35,621 nt of DNA, from the NCBI GenBank assembly GCA_031178585.1, contig JAPSIT010000010.1, forward strand, positions 1-35,621, in the 5' to 3' direction. This DNA comes from Arthrobacter sp. (GTDB lineage: Bacteria; Actinomycetota; Actinomycetes; Actinomycetales; Micrococcaceae). The position numbers and the translations under genes are program-made. This document shows positions 18,280 to 27,510 of the stretch, in pieces. Within the stretch, counting starts at the first letter, position 1, and the number at the start of each line of letters is the position of its first letter. The notes below the pieces were generated by a model. The model searched no databases, was not told the DNA's origin, and was given only the letters and a program-made list of their open reading frames with translations.

Positions 18280-19572
18280 ATGTTTTCCTTCAGCGTTCCG
18301 CTCGGCAAGCTCGTCCGCCGGGTTTCCCGGCTCAGGGGCGGAGGCTCCGCTTTTCCCGGGCTTGTGGTCGAAAAAATAGACCCGGGCTTCATGCAGCGAA
18401 CCCTGTCCACGCTCCCCCACGGGGTGGCGGTGGTCAGCGGAACCAATGGAAAAACCACCACAACGAAGATGGTGGTGGAGCTCCTGGAGAGTCAGGGACT
18501 GAAGGTTTTCACGAACCGTACGGGCAGCAACTTCACCCGGGGCGTGGCGGCTGCCCTGCTGGGCGAGGTGGACATGCGCGGACGCCTGGACGCCGACATT
18601 GCCGTGCTGGAGCTCGATGAAGCCCACGCCGTGCACTTCGTCAACCGCGTTCCCCCGCGCCACAGCCTGCTGCTGAATGTGCTCCGTGACCAGCTGGACC
18701 GCTTCGGGGAAATCGATAAGACGGCCCAGCTGCTCCAGCACATCGCGTCCAAGACCACGGGAACCGTGGTCCTGAACCGCGAAGACCCCCGCGTGGCGCG
18801 GATTGCCGAGACCCTGCACGGGCCGGAGGTCCGGTACTTCGGCCTCGATGATTCCCTGCTGGGGACTTTTCCCAGTGACGACGAGCTGCGTGCCGGACCC
18901 GGCAGTCCTCCTCCGGCGACCGTCCCCCAGAAGCCGGCTGCCGACGTCGTGCTTCGCCGCGTGGGCGCGGACGACGCCGACTTTGAGTACGACGGCGCCT
19001 GCGTCACCACCTCCATGAAGCTCCGCGGCGTCTACAACATCTTTAACGCGGCCGCGGCCCTGGTGCTGGCCCGTGCTATCTGTGCAAGCGGCGCCGCCAC
19101 ACCGGACCATCCGGCCCTGCTGACCGCACTGTCCCAGGTGGCGCCGGCCTTCGGCCGCGGCGAGAGCCTGGTGGTGGACGGGCTTCCTTTGGACCTGGTG
19201 CTCGTGAAGAACCCCAGCGGGTTCCGGCTGGGCCTGAAATCCTTCCCCTCGGGCGGATACGCCACCATGATCGCGATCAACGACAATTATGCGGACGGGC
19301 GGGACATGTCGTGGCTGTGGGACGTTGACTTCGAATCCCTGCGGGCGGACGGCGTGGACCAGGTCAGCGGCTCCCGTGCCTATGACATGGCCCTGCGCCT
19401 GCAGTACGACGAAGTGGCCGTCCGCTCCGTCGACACGGAGATCACCCCCGCGCTGGCCGCCTTCATCGCCGGCGCACGGGACAGGCCGAAGCGCGTCTTC
19501 TGCACCTACACAGCCATGCTCGCCATCCGCCGCGAGCTGTCCAAAATCACCACAGTGGAGGTGGTCTCGTGA
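18280..19572 (+). CDS. murT: Lipid II isoglutaminyl synthase, MurT subunit
   Basis: Mur-ligase-like subunit that, with GatD, amidates the alpha-carboxyl of D-Glu in lipid II at the cytoplasmic membrane; 430 aa. The ATP loop is [10 protein letters not shown] near residues 50-59, and the middle domain continues with LELDEAHA. The C-terminal DUF1727 domain contains [18 protein letters not shown], which carries the Asp thought to act with the GatD triad. The region that holds a Cys4 zinc ribbon in the Staphylococcus and Streptococcus enzymes is a Pro/Gly-rich stretch here (about 205-225). Only three cysteines occur in the whole protein and there is no CxxC. ATG 18280 is chosen for the family start and its -10 context. 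The stop overlaps gatD by 4 nt. Confidence 0.94.
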   Translation: MFSFSVPLGKLVRRVSRLRGGGSAFPGLVVEKIDPGFMQRTLSTLPHGVAVVSGTNGKTTTTKMVVELLESQGLKVFTNRTGSNFTRGVAAALLGEVDMRGRLDADIAVLELDEAHAVHFVNRVPPRHSLLLNVLRDQLDRFGEIDKTAQLLQHIASKTTGTVVLNREDPRVARIAETLHGPEVRYFGLDDSLLGTFPSDDELRAGPGSPPPATVPQKPAADVVLRRVGADDADFEYDGACVTTSMKLRGVYNIFNAAAALVLARAICASGAATPDHPALLTALSQVAPAFGRGESLVVDGLPLDLVLVKNPSGFRLGLKSFPSGGYATMIAINDNYADGRDMSWLWDVDFESLRADGVDQVSGSRAYDMALRLQYDEVAVRSVDTEITPALAAFIAGARDRPKRVFCTYTAMLAIRRELSKITTVEVVS

Positions 19573-20309
19573 CCCCGGGGACGTCAGGCAGCAAGGGAAC
19601 CGTCCGCGTCCTGCAGCTCTATCCGCGTGACATGAACATCTACGGCGACTGGGGCAATGCCCTGGTGCTGCAGCAGCGGCTGAAGTGGCATGGCTACACG
19701 CCCGAACTCCTCGAGTACAACCCGGGTGATGATTTTCCCGACGCGGTGGATGTGATCGTTGCCGGCGGCGGGCAGGACAGCGGCCAGCTGGTTATCCAGG
19801 ACGACCTGCAGATGCGGGCGGACACCCTGCGCGGCCTGGCCGAGGACGGTGCGCCCATGCTCGTGATCTGCGGCCTCTACCAGCTGTTCGGGCATTTCTT
19901 CAAGACGCGCTCGGGCGCCGTGATTCCCGGCATCGGAATCCTGGACGTAGAGACCCACGGAACGGACGAACGCCTGATCGGCAACGTGAAGGTGTCCACC
20001 CCCGAGTTCGGCGAGGTCCTTGGCTACGAGAACCACAGCGGCCAGACCACCCTCGGCCCCGGCGTGAAGCCTCTGGGCACGGTCGAAAAAGGGACCGGCA
20101 ACAACAGCAGGGACGGCCATGAGGGGGCCCGCTACCGCAACATCGTAGCGAGCTACCTGCACGGGTCCCTGCTCCCGAAAAACCCCGCCATCGCCGACTA
20201 TCTGATCCGGACCGCCGTCGAACGTAAATACGGATCCTTCACGCCGGGAGAACCGGATGACCGCTTCGCGGTGCTGGCTAGGGAACACGCGGCCCGCCGG
20301 CCGCGCTAG
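19569..20309 (+). CDS. gatD: Lipid II isoglutaminyl synthase, glutaminase subunit GatD
   Basis: Class I glutamine amidotransferase (CobB/CobQ-like GATase domain) that supplies ammonia to MurT; 246 aa. The nucleophile is Cys101 in [11 protein letters not shown] and the catalytic His is His198 in [12 protein letters not shown]. The N-terminal [14 protein letters not shown] is typical for GatD. The GTG start overlaps the murT TGA (GTGA), implying coupled translation and a 1:1 complex. The following 57 bp to the convergent regulator gene contain no convincing terminator. Confidence 0.95.
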   Translation: MTPGTSGSKGTVRVLQLYPRDMNIYGDWGNALVLQQRLKWHGYTPELLEYNPGDDFPDAVDVIVAGGGQDSGQLVIQDDLQMRADTLRGLAEDGAPMLVICGLYQLFGHFFKTRSGAVIPGIGILDVETHGTDERLIGNVKVSTPEFGEVLGYENHSGQTTLGPGVKPLGTVEKGTGNNSRDGHEGARYRNIVASYLHGSLLPKNPAIADYLIRTAVERKYGSFTPGEPDDRFAVLAREHAARRPR

Positions 20310-20366
20310 CCGGGTTCCGCCGGAGCTGGCCGCCCCGCAGCCGGCGAGCCTGCAGGTCTGACTCAC

Positions 20367-22004
20367 TCATATCAGCCGCCGAACGGCATAGGCCTGAGCC
20401 TGGGCCCTTGTGGACAGGCCCAGTTTGGCGAGTATGCTCCCGATGTGGTGCTCCACAGTGCGTTTGCTAATGACCAAACGCCCGGCGATCTGAGCATTGG
20501 AGTCCCCTTCTCCGATGAGGCGCAGCACTTCAACTTCCCTGGCTGTCAGCGGCCCGCCGATCCGGGGCGCAGCTCGCCCCGGACTGCCGAGGCTGCGGAG
20601 CAGGCCGGCAGCGGCGTCCGCATCGGGTGCCGCGCCCAGTTGCCGAAACGCCATCAGCGCCGCCCGCGACTCCGCCGTCGCCACCTCCACATTGGTATCC
20701 GCCAAGACCCTGGCAATCGCCAGTCGCGTCCGGGCCTCGTCCCACGGCAGGCCGGCAGCGGCGAACGCACTGAGTGCGGCTTCCAGATGTGCCAATGCCC
20801 CCGGATGGCCTGTAGCACAGCTGGCCCGGCCGACGGTGAATTCGGCCAAGGCTCGGTTCTGTGTTAGACCCGTCTCTGCTGCGACGGACTGAAGCCGGCG
20901 GCCGATCACCATGGCCTGCTCCGCCCGTCCCGCCGCCTCCTCGGCGTCCGCCAGCAGTGCTAGCTCGGACGCTATCAGGAGTGAGCCATCGGAGGCATCA
21001 ACGTGTCTCCGAAGAATGGAGGCGGCGGTTTCCGCCTCGCCCCTGGCCAAGTGCAGTCGCGCGAGGGGCCGCACGGAGTGGGCATCGGATTCGGCTCCCC
21101 GGAGCAGCTCTGCAGCATCACCGAGCCTCCCTTGCCGGATCCGCAGATCGGCCAAGCGTGCAGCAGCTCCGGAGCGCATGGCCCGGTAACCGCCGTCGTA
21201 TTTCAGCATGGACTCGGACAGCTGGCTTTCTGCTTCGGCCCAGCGCCCGGCTTCCATCAGGACCGCGCCATAGTGCATGCCACAAATGGCGGGGATCCAA
21301 GGCGAGTTCGCGCGGTGGCCGAAGTCTTCCGCCACCGCCATCCATTGCTGGGCACGGCGGACGTCCAACGTCAGTTCACAGCAGAGGAGCATCTTGCAAT
21401 AGATCTCGCCCACGGCCATGTAATCATGGACTTCACCTCCCGAGGCTGCTGCAGCCGCCTCGTCAATCTGGAGCATGCCGTCTGCGATGCGTCCCGCCAG
21501 GACCAGGCTGAGCCCTTGGTAACTCATGGCGCAGAACTCCAGGTCGGCGTCGCCGAGGCGGCGGGCAATCTGCGCGGCCGCACGTGCGTGGCTGTCCCTG
21601 GCGTCCGCCTCATCCGTCATGAGGCATTCGGCAAGCTCCACCCAGCCGCGTTCAACGCAATCACCGGCTTCAGGGATGAGCCGCGCTGCCCGCGCCATCC
21701 AGCCATTTGCCGCTGCAGCATTGCCGTATACGGCGGCGTAGAGAAAACTCAGCTCCCGCCCGGCGATCAACGCCGGGACTCGAGATTCGCCACGTCCACG
21801 GAACCCGGCAAAGGCACGCTCATACAGGACGATCGCGGCTTCGTAGTCGCCCGCCCACTCCGAGGCGCGGGCCAGACCATACAGCGCATCAGGGCTCGGC
21901 TCTTCCTTCAGGGCCTCGGTAAAGCGGGACCGTGCAGCAGCCCAGTCCCCTTGATCAAGCGCTGAGTGGCCCTCGCCGAGCAACAGCCGAGCCTTGGAAC
22001 CCAT
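20367..22004 (-). CDS. LuxR-family regulator with TPR-like sensor region, no ATPase domain
   Basis: DNA-binding response protein, 545 aa. The C-terminus is a clear LuxR/GerE helix-turn-helix (PLTAREVEVLRLIGEGDSN ... ISKRTVEHHIGSILAKLG). The remaining 480 residues are Ala-rich helical repeats resembling TPR/MalT-type units (for example LDQGDWAAARSRFTEALKEEP, WAGDYEAAIVLYERAF). There is no Walker A or NB-ARC/STAND ATPase module, unlike full LAL regulators, and no receiver domain. The ligand is unknown. ATG 22004 is preceded by TAAAAT and GAGGA; the latter is too close to ATG for a normal ribosome site, so a leaderless mRNA is possible. It is divergent from a methyltransferase with a dyad between them. 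Confidence 0.88.
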   Translation of the reverse strand: MGSKARLLLGEGHSALDQGDWAAARSRFTEALKEEPSPDALYGLARASEWAGDYEAAIVLYERAFAGFRGRGESRVPALIAGRELSFLYAAVYGNAAAANGWMARAARLIPEAGDCVERGWVELAECLMTDEADARDSHARAAAQIARRLGDADLEFCAMSYQGLSLVLAGRIADGMLQIDEAAAAASGGEVHDYMAVGEIYCKMLLCCELTLDVRRAQQWMAVAEDFGHRANSPWIPAICGMHYGAVLMEAGRWAEAESQLSESMLKYDGGYRAMRSGAAARLADLRIRQGRLGDAAELLRGAESDAHSVRPLARLHLARGEAETAASILRRHVDASDGSLLIASELALLADAEEAAGRAEQAMVIGRRLQSVAAETGLTQNRALAEFTVGRASCATGHPGALAHLEAALSAFAAAGLPWDEARTRLAIARVLADTNVEVATAESRAALMAFRQLGAAPDADAAAGLLRSLGSPGRAAPRIGGPLTAREVEVLRLIGEGDSNAQIAGRLVISKRTVEHHIGSILAKLGLSTRAQAQAYAVRRLI

Positions 22005-22009
22005 TCCTC

Positions 22010-22015
22010 ATTTTA
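22010..22015 (-). promoter_or_regulatory. -10-like hexamer before the LuxR-type gene
   Basis: TAAAAT on the minus strand ends 5 nt before ATG 22004. The spacing is one base shorter than for pdxT and murT, so assignment as a leaderless promoter is weaker. Confidence 0.35.
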
Positions 22016-22060
22016 CGTCCAGCTGGCCCGCCCGGCATGGAGGACTGGCGGCCCGGCAAT

Positions 22061-22076
22061 TGGGTGCCAGCACCCA
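22061..22076. promoter_or_regulatory. 16-bp dyad between LuxR-type regulator and methyltransferase
   Basis: TGGGTGC-CA-GCACCCA is a perfect 7+7 dyad with a 2-bp centre, 57 bp before the regulator start and 69 bp before the methyltransferase start. Size and position fit a dimeric helix-turn-helix operator controlling both genes. Confidence 0.5.
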
Positions 22077-22144
22077 TGTATGGCACGCCTTGCAGGTCCA
22101 CGCTTGAAGTAACCGCGAAAGAACCGAGCAGGAGGACGATCACC

Positions 22145-22942
22145 GTGACCGCAGAGGCTTTTCATCTCCAGCTGGCCGCAGCCGAACTGTATGAGCAGAA
22201 GTTTGTGCCTGCCATTTTCGCCGAGTGGGCCCCGCTCCTGATAGATGCCGCGAGGATCACGCGCGGCCAGTCCGTTCTGGACGTCGCCTGCGGCACCGGC
22301 GTAGTGGCCAGACATGCAGCGGACCGGCTCGGGGAAAGCGGCGTGGTTGTCGGGCTGGATCTCAATGAGGCCATGCTGACAGTAGCCCGAAGGATCCGTC
22401 CGGACATCGACTGGAGGCAGGGCGACGCCGGAGCAATGCCCTTCCCGGGCGATTCGTTCGACAGCGTGCTGTGCCAGATGGCCCTGATGTTTTTCCCGGA
22501 CCGTGTGGGTGCTCTCCGGGAAATGGGCAGGGTGGCGCGCGACGGCGGCACGGTCGCCGTCGTTGTCCCCGGCGCCCTGGCCGAGCAGCCGGCGTACGGC
22601 CCCTTCGTCGATGTGGCGGCAAGGCATGCAGGTCCCGAGGCAATGTCATTGCTAAACGCTTACTGGTCTTGCGGGGACATCGGCGGGCTGTGGGCACTCT
22701 TTGAGTCAGCCGGGCTGGAGGTGGTGTCCGCCAGGACCCACACGGGAACGGCTAAGCATGCCTCGGTTGGGGCATTCGTTGCGACGGAGGTGGAAGGCTC
22801 CCCGCTGGTCGATCGGATTACCCCGGAGCAGTATGCCTGCATCCGCGAAGATGCCCGCAGAGTTCTCCGCCCTTTCACCTCGGTCGACGGCTCCGTGGCA
22901 GCGCCCCTCCAAGGGCACATAGTCACTGCCAGGAAAGAGTAA
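22145..22942 (+). CDS. SAM-dependent class I methyltransferase
   Basis: Small-molecule methyltransferase of the Methyltransf_11/UbiE-like type, 265 aa. Motif I is VLDVACGTGVVARHAA (about 46-61). The acidic residue of motif II is in VVGLDLNEAML, and motif post-I in WRQGDAGAMPFPGDSFDSV. GTG 22145 is chosen because AGGAGG lies at 22130-22135, 9 nt upstream; the longer open frame has no family homology and covers the divergent regulator's promoter. The C-terminal 100 residues are the substrate-specific part and give no hint of substrate. Divergent arrangement suggests control by the LuxR-type regulator. Confidence 0.88.
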   Translation: MTAEAFHLQLAAAELYEQKFVPAIFAEWAPLLIDAARITRGQSVLDVACGTGVVARHAADRLGESGVVVGLDLNEAMLTVARRIRPDIDWRQGDAGAMPFPGDSFDSVLCQMALMFFPDRVGALREMGRVARDGGTVAVVVPGALAEQPAYGPFVDVAARHAGPEAMSLLNAYWSCGDIGGLWALFESAGLEVVSARTHTGTAKHASVGAFVATEVEGSPLVDRITPEQYACIREDARRVLRPFTSVDGSVAAPLQGHIVTARKE

Positions 22943-23012
22943 ATTAGTCGCATTGTTGTCAGCTGGGAAAGAGTACCGCCAGGCAAACTGAGGTAGACCT
23001 AAGAGAGGCCGG

Positions 23013-24347
23013 CTACCTCTCCTTGCTGATCAGGAGTTCGTGGGCGCCGGCCTTCGCGGCACCCATGGATTCCACCACCGTCTTGGTCCGCTGACGAGTC
23101 TCTGCGTCGGCCGCCGGGCTGGCACAGACGCCCTGCGGCGCATCCGAGGCCACCGAACACCAGCGGTACGGTGCGTTGACGATGACCGAGGGTGCCCAGC
23201 CGAGATCGGCAGCCGTCCATGTGCCGGCGGCGTCCTGGCTGAACTGGGCCCTCACCAGCAGGCCCTCATTATTGACGGCGTAGGTGGGCGACAGCTCTGT
23301 CACGCCGTTGCCGAGCCCGTAAACGATCCACGTTCCCTTGTACTTTTCAATCGGCAGCACCGAGTGGGTGTGGTGCCCGTAGATCATGGTGAACTGCCCG
23401 CTGTCCACCAGGGCGTGCGCCACCTCCTGCTGCTGGGCGTTGGGAACACTGGAGTATTCGTCGCCGGCATGCATGACCCCGAGCACGATGTCCGCGCCAA
23501 GCTGCCGTGCCTTTTTTGCCTTGGCAATCATGGTCGGTGCGTCCAGCATGTCCACTTGCCAGTCCTGTTCCGGAATCTGGCCGTTCAGGCCGTACGTGCC
23601 CTGAATGACAGCGATATTTGCCGCCTGCGTCGGCAGGATGAGAATGCCGTCCGCTTCTGCCTTCGTCCGGTACGAGCCCGTGTGCTGCAGGCCGGAAGCA
23701 TCGAGTGCGTCCAACGTCCGGACCAGTCCCGCGGTGCCCTGGTCGATGGTGTGGTTGCTTGCAGTGGTGCACGCCTGGTATCCCACGGCCTTGGCAGCGG
23801 CAATGATCTGCGGGGGCACGTTGAACGACGGGTACGCCGAGAACGGCCCGGCCGGTGCCGCCACGGGAGTCTCCTGGTGGCAGATGGCGAGGTCGCTTCG
23901 CCCGATGTAGCGCCGCTGGCCCTCCAGCAGCGGCACGAAGTCCAATCCCTTGGTACCCGCGGCCAGGGCGTCCTGGCGTGCCTGCTCCCACAGCTGCGTA
24001 TGGACCAGCATGTCGCCGGTGACCACCACGGAGGCACAACGCACGCCCTTGCATTCGGGTCCGACGCCGGGCGTCGCACCGGCCGTGGCTGTCTCGCCGG
24101 GCGCCGCAGTCTGGCTGGCTGCCGGGCCGCCGGATGCTCCGGTGGCCGGCGAATCCGAGCGGTCGGGTGACCCGGAAGGGCTGGACGAAGGTGTTGTCGT
24201 GGCGGTGGCCGTCCCTTGGGCAGCGCCGCCTGACGCTTCCCCGCGGCCCTCGCCTGCGATGACGCCGCACGAAGCCAGCGAGGCAACCAGCGCCGCGGAG
24301 GCAACGCTCCTGGCGGTCCAGGTGAAAAAGCTGTGAGTGTTCCCCAT
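23013..24347 (-). CDS. CapA-family (metallophosphatase-fold) lipoprotein
   Basis: Extracytoplasmic lipoprotein of 444 aa related to CapA/PgsA of poly-gamma-glutamate capsule systems. A signal peptide ends in the lipobox LASC with Cys27 as lipidated residue. A long Ser/Thr/Pro/Gly linker (about 30-95) follows. The CapA fold shows VVTGDMLVH, HQETPV, TTASNHTIDQGTAG, GVMHAGDEYSSVP, IYGHHTHSVLPIE and YGLGN, all metal-site blocks of the family in the right order. No capB/capC or other capsule genes are near, so the poly-gamma-glutamate role should not be assumed. The function may be a wall-associated phosphoesterase. It has a good start with AGGA 9 nt before ATG and is divergent from the M3 peptidase. 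Confidence 0.88.
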   Translation of the reverse strand: MGNTHSFFTWTARSVASAALVASLASCGVIAGEGRGEASGGAAQGTATATTTPSSSPSGSPDRSDSPATGASGGPAASQTAAPGETATAGATPGVGPECKGVRCASVVVTGDMLVHTQLWEQARQDALAAGTKGLDFVPLLEGQRRYIGRSDLAICHQETPVAAPAGPFSAYPSFNVPPQIIAAAKAVGYQACTTASNHTIDQGTAGLVRTLDALDASGLQHTGSYRTKAEADGILILPTQAANIAVIQGTYGLNGQIPEQDWQVDMLDAPTMIAKAKKARQLGADIVLGVMHAGDEYSSVPNAQQQEVAHALVDSGQFTMIYGHHTHSVLPIEKYKGTWIVYGLGNGVTELSPTYAVNNEGLLVRAQFSQDAAGTWTAADLGWAPSVIVNAPYRWCSVASDAPQGVCASPAADAETRQRTKTVVESMGAAKAGAHELLISKER

Positions 24348-24430
24348 AACGGCAATCCTACGGTGGCGGCGTGGCTAAAAACGCTGCGGACGTCATTGTG
24401 AACGCCCTCCCTGCATGAAATCGTTGCTTC

Positions 24431-26443
24431 ATGACTAACCCCCTGCTGACCCCAAGCGGCCTGCCGTTCGGGCTGCCTCCTTTTGCAGCCATTGAGGACG
24501 CCCACTATGCCGAGGCCGTGGAGGCGGGCCTCGCGGAACACCTCGACGAAATCCGCGTCATTGTGGAGAACCCCGAAACGCCCGGCTTTGAAAACACAGC
24601 CTTGGCGATGGAGCGTTCAGGACGCCTGCTGCAGCGCGCCGCAGCCTCCTTCTTTACGCTGGTCTCGGCCGACGCCTCGGACGCAATCCAGGAACTGGAG
24701 ACCGAGTTGTCCCCGCGGTTCTCCGCGCATCAGGACGCCGTCTACCTCAACCGGGAGCTGTACGAGCGGTTCGCTGCCATCGATACAGCGGGCCTTGATG
24801 CGGAATCCGCCCGCCTCGTGGAGGAATACCTCAAGGAATTCCGCCAGTCCGGAATTCAGCTCGATGACGAGGGCCAGGCGCAGCTGAAGGAGCTGAACGC
24901 GGAGCTGTCCAGGCTGGGCACGGAGTTTGGCCAGCGCGTCAAGGAGGCCATGAAGAAGGCTGCCCTGCTGCTCGGTGATGCCGCTGACCTGGCAGGGCTG
25001 CCGGCCGATGAGATCGCCAGTGCCGCCGAGGCCGCCCGAGTGGCCGGGCACGAGGGCAAATACCTGCTGACCCTGATCCAGCCGAGCAACCAACCGGCCC
25101 TGGCCGCGCTGGAGAACCGTGACGTCCGCCGGCGCCTGTACGAGGCGTCGATCGCCAGGGGCAGCAGCGGAGGCAGCCTCGACGTGCTTGACCTCGTGAA
25201 GTCCATGGCCCGGCTGCGTGCCGAGAAGGCCGCCCTGCTGGGATACGGCAACTACGCCGAACTCGTCGTCGACAGGCAGACCGCTCCCGACTTTGAGGAA
25301 GTCCGGTCCATGCTCAGCCGCCTCGCGCCTCCGGCCGTCCGGAACGCAGACGCCGAAGCCGCGGCACTGGCGGAGACCGCCGGCCACCGGCTGGAGGCAT
25401 GGGACTGGGCATACTATTCCGCAAAGGTGCGCCGCGAACGGTACGACGTGGACGAGCAGGCCATCCGGCCCTACTTCGAGCTGGACCGCGTTCTGGCCGA
25501 CGGCGTGTTTTTCGCAGCCACGTCCCTATACGGCATCACATTCCACGAACGTCCCGACCTCTCCGGCTACCACCCGGATGTCCGGCTCTGGGAAGTGCGC
25601 AACGAGGACGGCTCAGAGCTGGGCCTCTTTCTGGGCGACTATTACACTCGCGAGTCCAAGCGGGGCGGGGCGTGGATGAATTCGCTGGTGGAGCAGTCGG
25701 ACCTCCTGGGCGACCAGCCCGTGGTGATCAACAATCTCAACATCTCCAAGCCGCCCGCCGGTGAACCCACTCTGCTGACCCTGGACGAGGTCCGCACCGT
25801 TTTCCACGAGTTCGGCCACGCCCTGCACGGGCTGTTCTCGAAGGTCACCTATCCGCGGTTTTCGGGAACCAGTGTGCCCCGGGATTTCGTGGAGTACCCG
25901 TCCCAGGTTAACGAAATGTGGATCATGTGGCCCGAAGTGCTGGCGAACTACGCCCGTCACCACAGCACCGGCGAGCCGCTCCCCCAAGACGTCATCGACC
26001 GGCTGAACGAGTCGCGGCTCTGGGGTGAGGGCTTCGGCACCACGGAGTACCTCGGTGCGGCGCTGCTGGACCTGGCGTGGCATGTGCTGGACACTGACAG
26101 CGTCCCCGAGGATGCGCTCGAATTTGAGGCGAAGGCCCTCGCCGCGGCGGGAGTTGCGCACACCCTCATTCCGCCCCGGTACCGCACCGGCTACTTCCAG
26201 CACATCTTCGCCGGAGATTACTATGCTGCCGGCTACTACTCCTATATCTGGAGTGAGGTCCTGGACGCAGAGACCGTGGACTGGTTCATCGACAACGGCG
26301 GGCTGAACCGGGCCAACGGCGACCGCTTCCGCACGGAGCTCCTGTCGCGCGGGAACAGTCGGGATCCGCTGGAGTCGTTCCGCACGTTCCGCGGCCGCGA
26401 CGCCGCCCTCGAGCCGCTGCTCAAACGCCGCGGCCTGCAGTAA
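24431..26443 (+). CDS. M3-family zinc metallopeptidase (Dcp/oligopeptidase A type)
   Basis: Cytoplasmic oligopeptidase, 670 aa, the normal length for Dcp-like M3 enzymes. The zinc site is HEFGHALH at 459-466 (His459, Glu460, His463), with the third ligand Glu488 in DFVEYPSQVNEMW. YFQHIFAGDYYAAGYYSYIWSE is the family's substrate-binding Tyr/Gly loop. The N-terminal half is helical and starts NPLLTPSGLPFGLPPF as in peptidyl-dipeptidase Dcp. There is no signal peptide. The ATG has no clear ribosome site. Likely role is turnover of short peptides. Whether it removes dipeptides or cuts internally cannot be told. Confidence 0.94.
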   Translation: MTNPLLTPSGLPFGLPPFAAIEDAHYAEAVEAGLAEHLDEIRVIVENPETPGFENTALAMERSGRLLQRAAASFFTLVSADASDAIQELETELSPRFSAHQDAVYLNRELYERFAAIDTAGLDAESARLVEEYLKEFRQSGIQLDDEGQAQLKELNAELSRLGTEFGQRVKEAMKKAALLLGDAADLAGLPADEIASAAEAARVAGHEGKYLLTLIQPSNQPALAALENRDVRRRLYEASIARGSSGGSLDVLDLVKSMARLRAEKAALLGYGNYAELVVDRQTAPDFEEVRSMLSRLAPPAVRNADAEAAALAETAGHRLEAWDWAYYSAKVRRERYDVDEQAIRPYFELDRVLADGVFFAATSLYGITFHERPDLSGYHPDVRLWEVRNEDGSELGLFLGDYYTRESKRGGAWMNSLVEQSDLLGDQPVVINNLNISKPPAGEPTLLTLDEVRTVFHEFGHALHGLFSKVTYPRFSGTSVPRDFVEYPSQVNEMWIMWPEVLANYARHHSTGEPLPQDVIDRLNESRLWGEGFGTTEYLGAALLDLAWHVLDTDSVPEDALEFEAKALAAAGVAHTLIPPRYRTGYFQHIFAGDYYAAGYYSYIWSEVLDAETVDWFIDNGGLNRANGDRFRTELLSRGNSRDPLESFRTFRGRDAALEPLLKRRGLQ

Positions 26444-26458
26444 CTGCCGGGTTAAACG

Positions 26459-26506
26459 CGCGACGGCGGGTGGTCACCTTCAAGATGGTGACCACCCGCC
26501 GTCGCG
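26459..26506. terminator. 20-bp perfect hairpin, bidirectional terminator
   Basis: Perfect 20-bp arms (26459-26478 and 26487-26506) with an 8-nt loop lie between the stops of the convergent M3 peptidase and pdxS genes (15 nt from each). A shared terminator is the natural reading, although there is no long T-tract. Confidence 0.8.
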
Positions 26507-26520
26507 GTTTCGAGCCGGTG

Positions 26521-27447
26521 TTACCAGCCGCGCTCGGCGAGGCGGTGCGGCTGCGGGATCTCGTCAACGTTGATGCCGACCATGGCCTCGCCCAGGCCGC
26601 GGGAGGCCTTGGCGATGACGTCCGGGTCATCGAAGAAGGTGGTGGCCTTCACGACGGCGGCGGCACGCTGGGCCGGGTTACCGGACTTGAAAATGCCGGA
26701 GCCGACGAAGACGCCGTCGGCGCCGAGCTGCATCATCATGGCGGCGTCCGCCGGGGTGGCGATGCCGCCGGCGGTGAACAGCACGACAGGGAGCTTGCCG
26801 GTGGCGGCGACTTCCTTGACCAGTTCGTACGGTGCCTGCAGTTCCTTGGCCGCGACGTACAGCTCGTCCTCCGGCAGGGAGGTAAGGCGGCGGAGTTCGG
26901 CGCGGATCTGGCGCATGTGCGTAGTGGCGTTGGAGACGTCGCCGGTGCCGGCCTCGCCCTTGGAGCGGATCATCGCCGCGCCCTCGTTGATGCGGCGCAG
27001 CGCCTCACCGAGGTTGGTGGCACCGCAGACGAAGGGGACGGTGAATTCCCACTTGTCGATGTGGTTGGTGTAGTCGGCCGGGGTCAGGACCTCGGACTCG
27101 TCGATGTAGTCCACGCCCAGGGACTGCAGGACCTGGGCCTCGACGAAGTGGCCGATGCGGGCCTTGGCCATCACCGGGATGGAGACGGCTTCAATGATCT
27201 TGTCGATCATGTCCGGGTCGGACATGCGGGACACGCCGCCCTGGGCTCGGATATCGGCCGGGACGCGTTCGAGCGCCATGACGGCAACGGCACCGGCGTC
27301 TTCGGCGATGCGGGCCTGTTCGACGTTGACGACGTCCATGATGACGCCGCCCTTGAGCATCTCAGCCATGCCCCGCTTGACACGGCTGCTGCCCGTCACG
27401 CTGTTGGCGGACGAGCCGGCTTCGCTGCTTACATCAGGTGTAGACAC
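26521..27447 (-). CDS. pdxS: Pyridoxal 5'-phosphate synthase lyase subunit PdxS
   Basis: TIM-barrel synthase that makes PLP from ribose 5-phosphate, glyceraldehyde 3-phosphate and ammonia from PdxT; 308 aa. Family blocks: [54 protein letters not shown] with an active-site Lys, and [14 protein letters not shown] 27447 is chosen because AGGGG lies 5 nt upstream and the protein then begins with a 20-residue variable tail before the conserved core. The frame is open to 27534, but that part lacks homology and contains a dyad. It is the last gene of the thrS-HIT-pgsA-pdxS series but has its own 162-bp leader. Confidence 0.97.
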   Translation of the reverse strand: MSTPDVSSEAGSSANSVTGSSRVKRGMAEMLKGGVIMDVVNVEQARIAEDAGAVAVMALERVPADIRAQGGVSRMSDPDMIDKIIEAVSIPVMAKARIGHFVEAQVLQSLGVDYIDESEVLTPADYTNHIDKWEFTVPFVCGATNLGEALRRINEGAAMIRSKGEAGTGDVSNATTHMRQIRAELRRLTSLPEDELYVAAKELQAPYELVKEVAATGKLPVVLFTAGGIATPADAAMMMQLGADGVFVGSGIFKSGNPAQRAAAVVKATTFFDDPDVIAKASRGLGEAMVGINVDEIPQPHRLAERGW

Positions 27448-27510
27448 AAAAACCCCTATGGGTAGATAGATGTTGCTGGATCCGCTCTCGCGGCCCGGCG
27501 CGGGCGGCAC

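Noticed and set aside
18190..19110. 300-codon N-terminal extension of pdxT
   Set aside because: Runs antisense through murT; the family N-terminus begins just after ATG 18189.
22932..22975. Direct repeat GGAAAGAGTA (22932-22941 and 22966-22975)
   Set aside because: Ten bases, two copies, one inside the methyltransferase end; no target-site or attachment structure around it.
23040..24170. 376-codon plus-strand frame opposite the CapA-like gene
   Set aside because: Antisense shadow with Arg/His-rich composition; CapA motifs are on the minus strand.
23013..24347. Poly-gamma-glutamate capsule operon
   Set aside because: Only a CapA-like protein is present; no ligase genes nearby.
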